A DNA stretch of 24,703 nucleotides from Palsa-1447 sp964509885 (GTDB lineage Bacteria > Verrucomicrobiota > Verrucomicrobiia > Opitutales > Opitutaceae), in NCBI GenBank assembly GCA_964509885.1, contig CAZDZL010000051.1, forward strand, positions 1 to 24,703, given 5' to 3'. Each line of letters opens with the position of its first letter. The stretch's first letter is position 1. Positions 1-7,774 of the stretch are shown one piece after another. Position numbers and translations under genes: made by a program. Under the pieces are notes generated by a model. The model did not search any database and was not told the DNA's origin. It worked only from the letters and a program-made list of their open reading frames with translations.

Positions 1-309
1 TTCAACGACGACCCCGAGACGGTCGGGATGGTCATGATCGGCGAGATCGGCGGCAACGCCGAGGTCGAGGCCGCGCGCTGGATCAAGGCGAACTGCAGGA
101 AGCCGGTCGCCGGCTTCATCGCGGGCTCGACGGCCCCGGCCGGCCGGCGCATGGGCCACGCGGGCGCGATCGTCGGCGGCGAGGAGGACACGGCCGCCGC
201 GAAGATCTCGGCCTTCAAGGAGTGCGGGATCGAGGTCGCCGTCACGCCGTCCGACATGGCGGACGCGCTGATCCGGGTCGCGAAGGCGCGCGGCGTCGCG
301 CTCAGCTAG
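1..309 (+). CDS. sucD: Succinyl-CoA ligase alpha subunit, C-terminal part (5' end outside window)
   Basis: This is the C-terminal 102 residues of the ADP/GDP-forming succinyl-CoA synthetase alpha subunit, open from the window edge in frame 1. The enzyme makes succinate and NTP from succinyl-CoA in the TCA cycle, in the cytoplasm, with the beta subunit SucC. The visible part has the family pattern GEIGGNAE, then FIAGSTAP, then RMGHAGAIV; the His in that last motif (visible residue 53) is the phosphorylated catalytic histidine. The end ALIRVAKARG is typical. The loop usually written APPGKRMGHAG reads APAGRRMGHAG here, a mild variation. The TAG stop at 307-309 overlaps the stop of the convergent glycosyltransferase gene by two bases. 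Confidence 0.95.
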   Translation, partial: FNDDPETVGMVMIGEIGGNAEVEAARWIKANCRKPVAGFIAGSTAPAGRRMGHAGAIVGGEEDTAAAKISAFKECGIEVAVTPSDMADALIRVAKARGVALS

Positions 310-1082
310 GCGCCGGGCCGGGGCGGGAGCCGGTGCTCCACCAGCTTCGCGTGCTTGTAGAAGGAGTTCTCGAATCGCAGGAGCGCGATCACGAGCCCGG
401 GGCCGCCGTCCAGGAACCCGAGCTGGAGGACGTAGGCCTTGAAGAAGGCCCACTTCGCACGCAGGAGCGCCTTGACGTAGCCGGAGGACGCGCCGTTTCG
501 CTCCTGCTTCGCCACGCCGAGGGTCGTGTAGCGGTTCATCTTCGCGATTGCCTCGGACAGCGTCTCATAGGGGATCTGCGAGATCGCGCTTTGCATCCTG
601 CCCAGGCGCCCGTCGAGCGTCCATCCCTCGTGGACCTCGTCCGACGCGGTGTACGCCATGCGCCCCCGCCGGAAGAGCTGCGGCTGGCGGTAGTCGGGAT
701 ACCAGCCGCCGTGGCGGATCGCGCGGCCGAGGAGGTAGTTCTGCCGGGGGACGAGGTAGGCGTCGGCCGACGCGGGGTCGGCCACGATGCGCAGGATCTC
801 GTCGCGCGCCTCGGGCGTGCAGCGCTCGTCGCAGTCCAGGCTGAAGATCCACGGCTGGGTCGTGTGCTCGATGCCCGCCTGCCGCAGCTCCCCGAACTTG
901 GTGAACTCGACCTCGATGAACCGGGCCCCGTGCCGGGCGGCCAGGTCGAGCGTCCCGTCCGTGCTGTGCGAGTCGATGACCACGATCTCGGCGGCCCAGG
1001 AGACGCTCTCCAGGGCCGGGCCGATCCTGTGCTCCTCGTTCCTCGAGAGGATGAAGACGGATACGGGAGGTTTGGGCGCCAT
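306..1082 (-). CDS. Family 2 glycosyltransferase, LPS-core type (WaaE/KdtX-like)
   Basis: A 258-residue GT-A fold glycosyltransferase. The N-terminus has the GT2 pattern VSVFILSRNEEHRIGPALES, a short strand with IVVIDSHSTDGT, and the metal/sugar-nucleotide motif DCDE (Asp83 and Asp85) after WIFSL. The middle (RQNYLLGRAIRHGGWYPD, then QLFRRG) resembles the WaaE/KdtX group that transfers glucose to the LPS inner core; the exact acceptor cannot be read from sequence. The C-terminus has a hydrophobic, aromatic stretch near KAYVLQLGFLDGG that may sit on the membrane. I chose the ATG at 1082 because it begins directly at the GT2 strand; longer in-frame starts run into the neighbouring gene. It lies 20 bp downstream of another GT2 gene on the same strand, so the two probably form an operon for surface glycan synthesis. 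Confidence 0.85.
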   Translation of the reverse strand: MAPKPPVSVFILSRNEEHRIGPALESVSWAAEIVVIDSHSTDGTLDLAARHGARFIEVEFTKFGELRQAGIEHTTQPWIFSLDCDERCTPEARDEILRIVADPASADAYLVPRQNYLLGRAIRHGGWYPDYRQPQLFRRGRMAYTASDEVHEGWTLDGRLGRMQSAISQIPYETLSEAIAKMNRYTTLGVAKQERNGASSGYVKALLRAKWAFFKAYVLQLGFLDGGPGLVIALLRFENSFYKHAKLVEHRLPPRPGA

Positions 1083-1102
1083 GGAGGGAGTCGGGCGCAG
1101 GC

Positions 1103-2047
1103 TCAGACCTTTCCGGCCAGGGAGCGAGCGATTTGATACAGGTAGCCGCAGGAGCGCCACGCCCGCACGAGCGAGCGCCGGGCCGCCCCCGTGCGGAAGA
1201 TCGCGTAGCAGGCGGCGCTCGCCAGGAGGAACCAAACGAGCTTGAGGACGCTCGCCGCCGCTCGGGAGGCCAGGAACGGCAGGACGGGGCGGTTCGACTC
1301 CCGCAGGACCCGGACGTTGCCGACGATGCGGGAGCGCGCCGAGTCGAAAGCGTGGCGAAGGGCATAGCGCAGCGTGAGCCTTCCCGCCGGGATCTGGTGA
1401 AGGACCTTCGCCCCGGGGACGAACCAGACCTCGAGGCCGGCGGCGCGGATCCTGCGGATCATGTCGCTGTCACCTCCCCCGAAGAGCTTGGAGCCCTGGC
1501 GGTCCAGGCTCGCGTCAAAGTTCCCGAGACGCGCGAACACCGAGCTCGGGAACGCAAAGTTGGCGCCCATCGGTGCCTGGCCCGGCGGAAGCGGGCCCGC
1601 GTCCGCGCGGAAGGAGAGCGGCCTGTGGGCCCCCTCCAGCCACGCGGGCAGGCCGTCCGGGAAGACCGGCACGACCTCTCCGCCCACGACCCCGATCCCG
1701 GGCGAGCCCGCGGACGAGAAGGGGGCGACCAGCTCGGCCAGCCAGTCCGGGGCGACGACGATGTCGTCGTCCACGAGGGCGACGATGTCGCCGCGCGCCT
1801 CCTCGATCGCCCGGTTGCGGCCGTGGTCGAGCCCCGGGCGGGTCTCCAGGATCCGGCGCGGCGACGGGTTGGACCCAGCGAAGGAGGCGACGACGGCCCC
1901 TGTGTCGTCGGTCGAGTTGTTGTCGACCACGAGGAGCTCCCAGGCGTCGGCGGGAAAGGCCTGGTTCACGAGCCCCGCCAGCGTCTCCCGCAGGTACCGC
2001 GAGCGGTTGTAGGTGATGACGGCGACGGTGACCCGCAATTTGTGCAT
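1103..2047 (-). CDS. Family 2 glycosyltransferase with C-terminal membrane segment
   Basis: A 314-residue glycosyltransferase. Visible motifs: VTVAVITYNRSRYLRETLAG at the start, LLVVDNNSTDDT at residues 39-49, GRNRAIEEARGDIVALVDDD with the acidic metal site at residues 93-95, and GGGDSDMIRRIRAAG later, the usual acceptor-side acidic motif. Near the C-terminus VLKLVWFLLASAACYAIF looks like a membrane segment. It is probably the first gene of a two-gene glycan operon with the GT2 gene 20 bp downstream. The ATG at 2047 starts exactly at the catalytic domain. An in-frame ATG at 2155 would add about 36 residues with a hydrophobic stretch (VFLVLGLGLLQLVGYQ), but those codons lie in an AT-richer stretch that reads as intergenic, so I prefer the short form. 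Donor and acceptor are unknown. Confidence 0.85.
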   Translation of the reverse strand: MHKLRVTVAVITYNRSRYLRETLAGLVNQAFPADAWELLVVDNNSTDDTGAVVASFAGSNPSPRRILETRPGLDHGRNRAIEEARGDIVALVDDDIVVAPDWLAELVAPFSSAGSPGIGVVGGEVVPVFPDGLPAWLEGAHRPLSFRADAGPLPPGQAPMGANFAFPSSVFARLGNFDASLDRQGSKLFGGGDSDMIRRIRAAGLEVWFVPGAKVLHQIPAGRLTLRYALRHAFDSARSRIVGNVRVLRESNRPVLPFLASRAAASVLKLVWFLLASAACYAIFRTGAARRSLVRAWRSCGYLYQIARSLAGKV

Positions 2048-2193
2048 CTGGTTGGGAGGGCGACGGGCTATGTATTCAAACTGATAACCAACGAGTTGCA
2101 GTAAACCAAGCCCCAAAACCAAAAAAACTCTGGACGGGCGGCCTGCGATTTTCATGATCGCCCACGCATCAGGAACGAATCGGCCCTCAAAAG

Positions 2194-2324
2194 CCGGTTC
2201 TGCCAACCGGGCCGGGAGCGGCCACGGTGGATCGGGCGAAAGCCCGGATGTGCGGGGCCCAAAAGGCCTCGAACCGAAACGCTCCCGAAAGCGATGACCG
2301 ACCTGATGCCCAGGTCGGTCTTTT
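2194..2324 (+). ncRNA. Unidentified structured RNA or 5' leader ending in a terminator
   Basis: Between the divergent glycosyltransferase start and the 74-aa gene lies about 320 bp with no protein gene but dense pairing. Perfect or near-perfect helices found by eye are: 2194-2199 with 2205-2210 (CCGGTT/AACCGG); an enclosing stem 2214-2220 with 2280-2286 (GGGAGCG/CGCTCCC); inside it a GAAA-tetraloop hairpin 2233-2246 (CGGGC/GCCCG); a hairpin 2253-2259 with 2265-2271 around a CAAAA loop; then the terminator at 2296-2324. Two hairpins inside a closing stem, followed by a terminator 45 bp before an ATG, suit either a small RNA or a riboswitch-like leader. I could not match it to tmRNA, RNase P, SRP RNA, 6S, SAH, cobalamin or THF classes. 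The strand follows from the terminator. The 5' end is unknown. Confidence 0.45.
2296..2324 (+). terminator. Intrinsic terminator
   Basis: A perfect 10-bp stem, GACCGACCTG pairing with CAGGTCGGTC around a 5-base loop, is followed directly by TTTT and then GCTTTC. The T-run is on the + strand only, so it ends or attenuates a rightward transcript. It lies 45 bp before the ATG of the 74-aa gene at 2370. Confidence 0.8.
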
Positions 2325-2369
2325 GCTTTCAGCCCTGCTGCGCGATTAAACACAAAAAAATCACGCACC

Positions 2370-2594
2370 ATGACCCAGCAAGCCGAACACTCCGGTATCC
2401 GCATCGCCGCGGACAACCCCAACCACCACCTCTGGAACAACCACGGGACGTGGTTCCTGCACTACACCGTGCACCCGACCCCGTTCACCAAGGAGAGGAT
2501 ACGCCGCTCCCTCGGGACCAAGGACCTGGGCACCGCACGCGACCGCAGGGACGCGTTCTTCGCCCACGTCGTCGGCAAGCAGGCCGCGGCCTGA
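2370..2594 (+). CDS. Small integrase-arm-like protein (74 aa)
   Basis: A 74-residue protein whose middle (WNNHGTWFLHYTVHPTP, then KERIRRSLGTKDLGTARDRR) looks like the N-terminal arm-binding domain of tyrosine recombinases: a three-strand unit (G-x-W-x-x-H-Y-T and R-R-S-L-G-T) followed by a helix that starts at the AR-x-RRD pattern. There is no catalytic domain (no R..HxxR..Y) anywhere downstream, because the convergent hemW gene begins to overlap after 6 bp. It may be a free-standing DNA-binding domain left from an integrase, or a small protein family with its own role. The ATG at 2370 follows an A-rich leader (CACAAAAAAATCACGCACC). It may be controlled by the terminator at 2296-2324. Assignment to the integrase arm fold is by pattern only. 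Confidence 0.6.
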   Translation: MTQQAEHSGIRIAADNPNHHLWNNHGTWFLHYTVHPTPFTKERIRRSLGTKDLGTARDRRDAFFAHVVGKQAAA

Positions 2595-2600
2595 GGCCCC

Positions 2601-3803
2601 TCAGGCGGCGGCCACGGGCGGCGCGAACGCCAGCATGACCTCCGAGCCGACCTGGTCGGCGAGGAGGCGCCCCCTGGGCTCGAGCCGGACCCGGGGGCCG
2701 TCGCGGACGGCAAGGCCCTCGCCCTCGAGGCGGTCGATGAGCGCCTCCACCCGCCCCCACGGGGCGCCGGGGCTCCGGGAGCGCAGGACAGCGAGGTCCA
2801 CGCCCTCGTTCATGCGCAGGCCGAAGACGAGGGCGTCCTCCGCGAGGAGGGACGGCGTGAGCGCGGAGCGCTCCTCGGTGGCGCGCTCGCCGCGCGCCAC
2901 GCGCGCGGTCCACTCCGGCAGGCTCGCGATGTTGGAGCCCCTCCACCCCGCAAGCTGGGACGCGGCCGAGGGCCCGAGGCCGGCCCACTCGCCCATGCGC
3001 CACGTGGCGATGTTGTGGGCGCAGGCGTGCCCGGGCCGCGCGAAGTTGGAGACCTCGTACTGGGCGTAGCCCGCCTCCCCGAGCCGCTCCCAGGTGCGCT
3101 CGTACATCCGCGCCTCGTTCTCCGGGTCGAGGCGCACCCGCCCCTGGGACAGCTTCACCCAGAGGGCGGTGTCCTCCTCGAAGGTGAGGCAGTAGGTCGA
3201 GATGTGGTCCGGCTGGAGCGCGACGGCCTCGTCGATGTCGGCGTCCCATTCGCCCGCCGTCTGGCCCGGCAGGGCGAACATGAGGTCCACGTTCACGCTG
3301 GCGAAGCCGGCCGCCCGGATCCGCTCGTAGGCCCGGTAGACCTGCTCGCGGGAATGCGCCCGGCCGAGGGCGTCCAGGAGCTCCGGCCTGAAGCTCTGGA
3401 CGCCGAGGGAGACCCGGGTCACCCCGGCGTCCCTGAGGACCGTGAGGCGCTCCGCGGTGACCGAGGCCGGGGCGAGCTCGACCGTCCACTCCCGGGGCGA
3501 CGACCCGCCGGGGAGCGAGCGAACGAGCGCGGCGACGCGGCCGAGGTCGGCCGGCGAGAGGAGCCCCGGGGTCCCCCCGCCCCAGAAGACCGTGGACAGC
3601 GGCCGGTCCCAGTCCACGAGGCCCGCCTCCGCCGACAGGGTTTTTATGAAACCGCCGATGGATTCCGCGGTCGGAGGGACCTGGTAGAACGCGCAGAAGT
3701 CGCAGGTGGAGGCGCAGAACGGCACGTGGACGTAGAGGCCGAGGGGCCCGACGTCCTCAGCTTTGGCTTGCTCCTCTGTGGCGACACCCGTCATTAATAT
3801 CAT
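2601..3803 (-). CDS. hemW: Radical SAM heme chaperone HemW-like protein
   Basis: A 400-residue member of the HemW/HemN-like radical SAM family, a cytoplasmic heme-binding protein often misnamed oxygen-independent coproporphyrinogen oxidase. The [4Fe-4S] motif C-x3-C-x2-C is at residues 30, 34 and 37 (PFCASTCDFC), preceded by LYVHVPF. Next come the SAM-binding GGGTP, the ELAP strand, RVSLGVQSF, and VNVDLMFALPGQT, all in the usual HemW order. The C-terminal region has GLGPSAAS and the winged-helix-like LRMNEGVDL end. I chose the ATG at 3803; an ATG at 3794 is equally possible, and a longer frame to 3917 would run through the divergent lipoprotein's signal peptide. The start is only four bases from the ATG of that gene. 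Confidence 0.9.
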   Translation of the reverse strand: MILMTGVATEEQAKAEDVGPLGLYVHVPFCASTCDFCAFYQVPPTAESIGGFIKTLSAEAGLVDWDRPLSTVFWGGGTPGLLSPADLGRVAALVRSLPGGSSPREWTVELAPASVTAERLTVLRDAGVTRVSLGVQSFRPELLDALGRAHSREQVYRAYERIRAAGFASVNVDLMFALPGQTAGEWDADIDEAVALQPDHISTYCLTFEEDTALWVKLSQGRVRLDPENEARMYERTWERLGEAGYAQYEVSNFARPGHACAHNIATWRMGEWAGLGPSAASQLAGWRGSNIASLPEWTARVARGERATEERSALTPSLLAEDALVFGLRMNEGVDLAVLRSRSPGAPWGRVEALIDRLEGEGLAVRDGPRVRLEPRGRLLADQVGSEVMLAFAPPVAAA

Positions 3804-3807
3804 CGAA

Positions 3808-4734
3808 ATGGACCTCAAACGAATTTCCTTCGCGAGACAATTCCTGCCGGCCTGCTTGGCGGCCGTGGCCGGCCTTCTGCTCGGCGGCTGCGCCACGATG
3901 GGCCTGACGAACCTCACCCCCTCGTCCCTGCCCGAGAACCCCTCCGGGATCTACACCTTCAGCCTGCGCGTCACCCCGAAGTCGGCCACGGTCGTGCCGG
4001 ACACCATCGTTCCCCACGTGGTCCTCGGGGCGGAGAGCCACGACATGGTCAAGAACGACACGGTCCCGGGCATCTACGAGTACGACTACAAGCTGCCGCC
4101 GGGCCAGACCAGCATCAGCTACTACTTCCTCGTCAGCTACTCGACCGAGGGCAACGGCATGCTGGCCAGCCGCCAGGCCTACACCGAGCTGTCGCGCGCG
4201 GCGATTGTCAGCCACTACGTCGTCTCGCTCGAGGTCAACCGCGGGCCCGTCGGCGCCCGGATCGGCGTCCTCGGCCGCGGCTTCTCGCCCCAGGACCTGA
4301 TCGGCTTCGACGGCACGGCCGTCCGCACGGTCTACGAGTCCCCGACGTCGCTCGGCTTCTTCGTCCCGGCGCTCGCCCCAGGCAAGACCTACCGGGTCAC
4401 GCTGTCCGGCTCGGGCGGCAATTCCGACATCGGGACGTTCCGGATCGACTCGAGCGACGTGACCGCCGAGCCGGCCTCGCTCGCGCTCGCGCCCGGCCAG
4501 AAGCAGGCGCTCACCTTCACGATCACCCACCCCGCCCCCGCGGGCGGCCTCCTCCTCGACATCACGACCGACGTGCCCTCGAGCGTCATCATGCCCGAGG
4601 TGATCGTCCCCGAGGGCCAGACCTCCGTCACCGTGACGGTCGAGGGCGGCAAGCCCGGGACGGGCAGCCTGTTCCTCAAGGGCTACGGCAGCGGCGAGGT
4701 GTCCGTGCCGGTCACGGTGGCGGCCGGCCGCTAG
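3808..4734 (+). CDS. Exported lipoprotein with an IPT/TIG-like Ig-fold domain
   Basis: A 308-residue predicted lipoprotein. The N-terminus is a type II signal peptide: Lys4-Arg5, a hydrophobic core ending LLLGGC, with the lipidated cysteine at residue 28. The middle (about 155-215) reads as an IPT/TIG Ig-like unit: GARIGVLGRGFSPQD, then IGFDGTAV, then GFFVPALAPGKTYRVTL. The last 80 residues look like a second beta-sandwich, rich in V and T (EPASLALAPGQKQALTFTI, then GQTSVTVTVEGGKPGT). It is likely anchored in the outer or inner membrane; the function is unknown. The ATG at 3808 gives the best signal peptide. xseB and dxs follow about 80 bp downstream on the same strand. Confidence 0.75.
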   Translation: MDLKRISFARQFLPACLAAVAGLLLGGCATMGLTNLTPSSLPENPSGIYTFSLRVTPKSATVVPDTIVPHVVLGAESHDMVKNDTVPGIYEYDYKLPPGQTSISYYFLVSYSTEGNGMLASRQAYTELSRAAIVSHYVVSLEVNRGPVGARIGVLGRGFSPQDLIGFDGTAVRTVYESPTSLGFFVPALAPGKTYRVTLSGSGGNSDIGTFRIDSSDVTAEPASLALAPGQKQALTFTITHPAPAGGLLLDITTDVPSSVIMPEVIVPEGQTSVTVTVEGGKPGTGSLFLKGYGSGEVSVPVTVAAGR

Positions 4735-4812
4735 GACCCGCCCCCCCCGGGGAGGCGGTTCCGCACCAAAGATTGTTTGAAATGCCGCCCCCTCGGGGCA
4801 ACCGTGGGACCC

Positions 4813-5055
4813 GTGGAAAACAAGGAATCGAAGCTTTCGTTTGAAACGGCCCTCTCGAAGCTCGAGGCGATCGTCGAGTCGATGGAGACGGGGGAGGTCC
4901 CCCTGGCCGACCTCCTCGCCAAGTTCGAGGAGGGCAACAAGCTCCTGAGGCACTGCGAGGGCCGCCTCAAGGAGGCGGAGCTCAAGATCGAGCAGCTCAA
5001 GAAGGAGCGCGGCGCGGTCGCCTTCGCTAAGTTCGAGACGGAGCGCGAGGGATGA
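4813..5055 (+). CDS. xseB: Exodeoxyribonuclease VII small subunit
   Basis: An 80-residue protein matching the usual XseB length. Features: LSFETALSKLEAIVESMETGEVPLADLLAKFEEG, a helix-rich family signature, then a charged helical tail (GRLKEAELKIEQLKK). XseB binds XseA to form the ssDNA exonuclease VII in the cytoplasm. I chose the GTG at 4813, which gives M-E-N-K-E-S-K-L; an upstream TTG at 4777 would add 12 residues outside the family. The TGA stop overlaps the ATG of dxs (ATGA, 5052-5055), so translation is probably coupled. The xseB-dxs order is a common bacterial arrangement (xseA-xseB-ispA-dxs in other phyla). xseA is not in this window. Confidence 0.9.
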   Translation: MENKESKLSFETALSKLEAIVESMETGEVPLADLLAKFEEGNKLLRHCEGRLKEAELKIEQLKKERGAVAFAKFETEREG

Positions 5056-6977
5056 GCGAGGCCCAACCCCGACTGCTGGACGCGATCACCGGGCCGGCCG
5101 ACGTCAAGGCCCTGGACCCCGCCGACCTGCCGCGCCTCGCCCAGGAGATCCGCGGCGAGATCATAGCCGTCACGGCCTCCCAGGGCGGCCATGTCGGCCC
5201 CAACCTCGGCGTGGTCGAGCTGACGATCGCGCTGCACCGCGTCTTCGACACGCCGACCGACTCGTTCGTCTTCGACGTCGCCCACCAGGGCTACGTGCAC
5301 AAGCTCCTGACGGGCCGCGGGGGCGACTTCTTCCGCAGGCTGCGCCACTCCGACGGCGCCAGCGGCTTCCTCTACCGCGCCGAGAGCGGCCACGACTCCT
5401 TCGGGGCCGGGCACGCCGGCACGGCGCTCAGCGCCGCGCTCGGGATGGCCACCGCCCGAGACCTGCGCGGGACGAAGGAGCACGTGGTCGCCGTGTGCGG
5501 CGACGCCGCCTTCACCTGCGGCATCACGCTCGAGGCCCTGAACAACGTCGTCACCTCCACCAAGCGCCTCGTCGTCGTCCTGAACGACAACCAGTGGTCG
5601 ATCGCCCGCAACGTCGGGGCCATCGCGAAGTACCTGAACCGCCTGAGCACGAGCGCGACCTACAACCGGATCCACCACGACCTGGAGAAGTTCTTCATCG
5701 GGCTGCCCCACGGCCACGAGATGAACCAGCTTTGGGTGAAGTGGAAGCGCGAGACCAAGGACTTCTTCGTCAACTCGAGCCTCTTTGAGAAGTTCGGGCT
5801 GCGCTACATCGGCCCGATCGACGGCCACAACCTGGAGGAGCTCCAGAAGAACCTCGAGTTCGCCAAGCAGTGCGACGTGCCGGTCCTGATCCACGTGATG
5901 ACGACCAAGGGCAAGGGCCTCGAGGCGGCCCTCAACTCGCCCGAGAAGTTCCACGGCGTGGGCGGCTTCGACCCCGTGACGGGCGACCCGCTGAAGCCGA
6001 CGCCGGGCACGCCGGCGGCCTACCAGGACGTCTTCGGGCAGGCGATGGTGCGCTTCGCCAAGGCCGACCCGCGGATAGTCGGCATCACGGGCGCCATGCC
6101 GAGCGGCACGGGGCTCTCCAGGCTCGCGGCGGAGCTGCCCCGCCAGTTCTTCGACGTCGGCATCGCCGAGGAGCACGCGGTCCTCTTCGCCGCCGGCATG
6201 GCGACCCGGGGCATGCGCCCCGTGTGCGCGATCTACTCGACCTTCCTGCAGCGAGCCTACGACCAGATCGTCCACGACGTCGCGCTCCAGAACCTGCCCG
6301 TGACGTTCTGCATGGACCGCGCGGGCCTCTCGCCGAACGACGGGCCGACCCACCACGGGCTCTTTGACATAGCCTACCTGCGCTGCGTCCCGAACGTCAC
6401 CCTCATGCAGCCCAAGGACGAGGACGAGCTGGTCGACATGCTCCACACGGGCCTCGAGCTCGGCACTCCCGCGTTCATCCGCTACCCGCGGGGCCCGGGC
6501 ACCGGCGCCACCCTGAAGGACAAGCCCGCGCGCCTGGAGATCGGCCACGCGGAGGTCCTTCGCGAGGGCTCGCAGATCGTGCTCTGGGCGCTCGGGCCCA
6601 TGGTCGCGGACGCGCTGGCGATCTCGGACCGCCTGCAGGCCGAGGAGGGCATCTCCGTCGGCGTCGTGAACGCCCGCTTCATCCGCCCGCTGGACCGCAC
6701 GCTGCTCCTCAGCCAGGCGGCGGTCGTGCCGCTCCTCGTCACGCTCGAGGACCACGTGCTCGCCGGGGGCTTCGGCAGCTCGGTGCTCGAGGCCCTCCAG
6801 GAGGCCGACTGCCCGGCCGCCGTCGAGCGGATCGGCTGGCCGGACCGTTTCGTCGAGCACGGATCGAGCGTCGCGTCCCTGCGCGCCGCCCACGGTCTCT
6901 CCCCGGACGACATGCACCGGCGCGTCCTCGACCGCTGGCGGCGCCTGAGCGCCGAGCGGGTCGAGGCCGACGTCTAA
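5052..6977 (+). CDS. dxs: 1-deoxy-D-xylulose-5-phosphate synthase
   Basis: A 641-residue thiamine-diphosphate enzyme joining pyruvate and glyceraldehyde 3-phosphate to make DXP, the first step of the MEP isoprenoid pathway; DXP also feeds thiamine and pyridoxal synthesis. Domain I has GGHVGPNLGVVELTIALH, VFDVAHQGYVHKLLTGR, the ThDP/Mg site GDAAFTCG (about residue 150) and VVLNDNQWSIARNVG. Domain II has DVGIAEEHAV with the catalytic Glu near residue 373, FLQRAYDQIVHDVALQNLPV, and DRAGLSPNDGPTHHG. Domain III is a transketolase C-terminal fold (VVNARFIRPLD, then LEDHVLAGGFGS). The usual GDGA is GDAA here, still with the metal-binding Asp. The ATG overlaps the xseB stop, and the TAA stop overlaps the stop of the convergent hydrolase. 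Confidence 0.96.
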   Translation: MSEAQPRLLDAITGPADVKALDPADLPRLAQEIRGEIIAVTASQGGHVGPNLGVVELTIALHRVFDTPTDSFVFDVAHQGYVHKLLTGRGGDFFRRLRHSDGASGFLYRAESGHDSFGAGHAGTALSAALGMATARDLRGTKEHVVAVCGDAAFTCGITLEALNNVVTSTKRLVVVLNDNQWSIARNVGAIAKYLNRLSTSATYNRIHHDLEKFFIGLPHGHEMNQLWVKWKRETKDFFVNSSLFEKFGLRYIGPIDGHNLEELQKNLEFAKQCDVPVLIHVMTTKGKGLEAALNSPEKFHGVGGFDPVTGDPLKPTPGTPAAYQDVFGQAMVRFAKADPRIVGITGAMPSGTGLSRLAAELPRQFFDVGIAEEHAVLFAAGMATRGMRPVCAIYSTFLQRAYDQIVHDVALQNLPVTFCMDRAGLSPNDGPTHHGLFDIAYLRCVPNVTLMQPKDEDELVDMLHTGLELGTPAFIRYPRGPGTGATLKDKPARLEIGHAEVLREGSQIVLWALGPMVADALAISDRLQAEEGISVGVVNARFIRPLDRTLLLSQAAVVPLLVTLEDHVLAGGFGSSVLEALQEADCPAAVERIGWPDRFVEHGSSVASLRAAHGLSPDDMHRRVLDRWRRLSAERVEADV

Positions 6978-7774
6978 CCCCCGGCCCGCGGGGCCAGGGC
7001 CCTCACGAAGGCCTCCCGCGCCTCGATGTGGGGGGTGTGCCCCGAGCCGGCGATGACCTCGAATCGGGCCGACGGAAAGTGCCCGAGGATGGCGGCGTGG
7101 TCGGCCGGCTTCACGTACGCCGACTCCCCGCCGAGGATGAAGAGCGCGGGGCCGAGGTAGCGGTCGCCGGGGGAGAGAGGGTTCCTCTCGAGCTCCGGGA
7201 GAGCCGCCGTGATCGCCGGAAGGTCGATCATCCACCTCCACCCCGTGGGGGTGCGCTCGAGGTTGGTCGTCAGGAACTTGCGGTCCGCCCATCCCGGGAC
7301 TTTGGGCTCGAACCGGGCCTCGGCCTCCGCCCGCGAGCTCAGCCTCGCCAGGTCCAGCTCGTTCATGGCCGCGAACTCCTGGCGGCGGGCGGGCCAGCTG
7401 TAGTCCTTGGGCGCGATGTCGACCACGACGAGGCGCGCCACCCGTTCCGGGTGCCGGCACGCCACCAGCATCGCCACCTTGCCTCCCAGGCTGTGGCCGA
7501 CGAGCTCGACCCGGCCCAGGCGGTTCGTGTCCAGCCACGCCAGGACGTCCGCCACCAGGGCCGGGTAGCCCATGGCGTTTGCGTGGGGCGACTGGCCGTG
7601 GTTGCGCAGGTCGAGGGCATACACCCGCCTGGATGCCGAGAGCTCTCGGCCCGCCGTCTGCCAGTTGCGGGATGAGCCCAGCATCCCGTGCAGCAGCACG
7701 ATCGGCGGCTCGCCGGAGCCGCCGAGGTCCCTGTGGAAGAGGGGGACCGCGGGCGTGTCGGGGGGTGTCGGCAT
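6974..7774 (-). CDS. Alpha/beta-fold hydrolase, YbfF esterase-like
   Basis: A 266-residue alpha/beta hydrolase. Visible catalytic features: the oxyanion-loop sequence LLHGMLGSSRNW, nucleophile elbow GHSLGG with Ser95, an acidic residue in VVVDIAPKDY (Asp119, the position used by YbfF), and the general base in GSGHTPHIEA (His246). The pattern ALDLRNHGQSPH fits the YbfF/ABHD11 group, which cleaves small acyl esters or thioesters. The ATG at 7774 gives M-P-T-P-P; a longer frame reaches 7828 but enters the mutS leader. It is divergent from mutS with about 68 bp between starts, and convergent with dxs with overlapping stops (6974-6977). Confidence 0.88.
   Translation of the reverse strand: MPTPPDTPAVPLFHRDLGGSGEPPIVLLHGMLGSSRNWQTAGRELSASRRVYALDLRNHGQSPHANAMGYPALVADVLAWLDTNRLGRVELVGHSLGGKVAMLVACRHPERVARLVVVDIAPKDYSWPARRQEFAAMNELDLARLSSRAEAEARFEPKVPGWADRKFLTTNLERTPTGWRWMIDLPAITAALPELERNPLSPGDRYLGPALFILGGESAYVKPADHAAILGHFPSARFEVIAGSGHTPHIEAREAFVRALAPRAGG

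Noticed and set aside
2255..2285. A GGTTCGAGGCC sequence on the minus strand resembling a tRNA T-arm
   Set aside because: No acceptor, D or anticodon arms can be placed around it; the strand with the terminator is the other one.
2155..2324. Match of the structured RNA to SAH, THF, SRP, 6S or hammerhead RNAs
   Set aside because: Only fragments agree (GGAGCG/CGCTCC, CGAAAC, CTGATG) and their order or spacing is wrong for each class.
3763..3807. Upstream ATG that would lengthen the lipoprotein by 15 residues
   Set aside because: It would put a polar stretch before the signal peptide and lies within the hemW coding region; the ATG at 3808 gives a standard lipoprotein signal.
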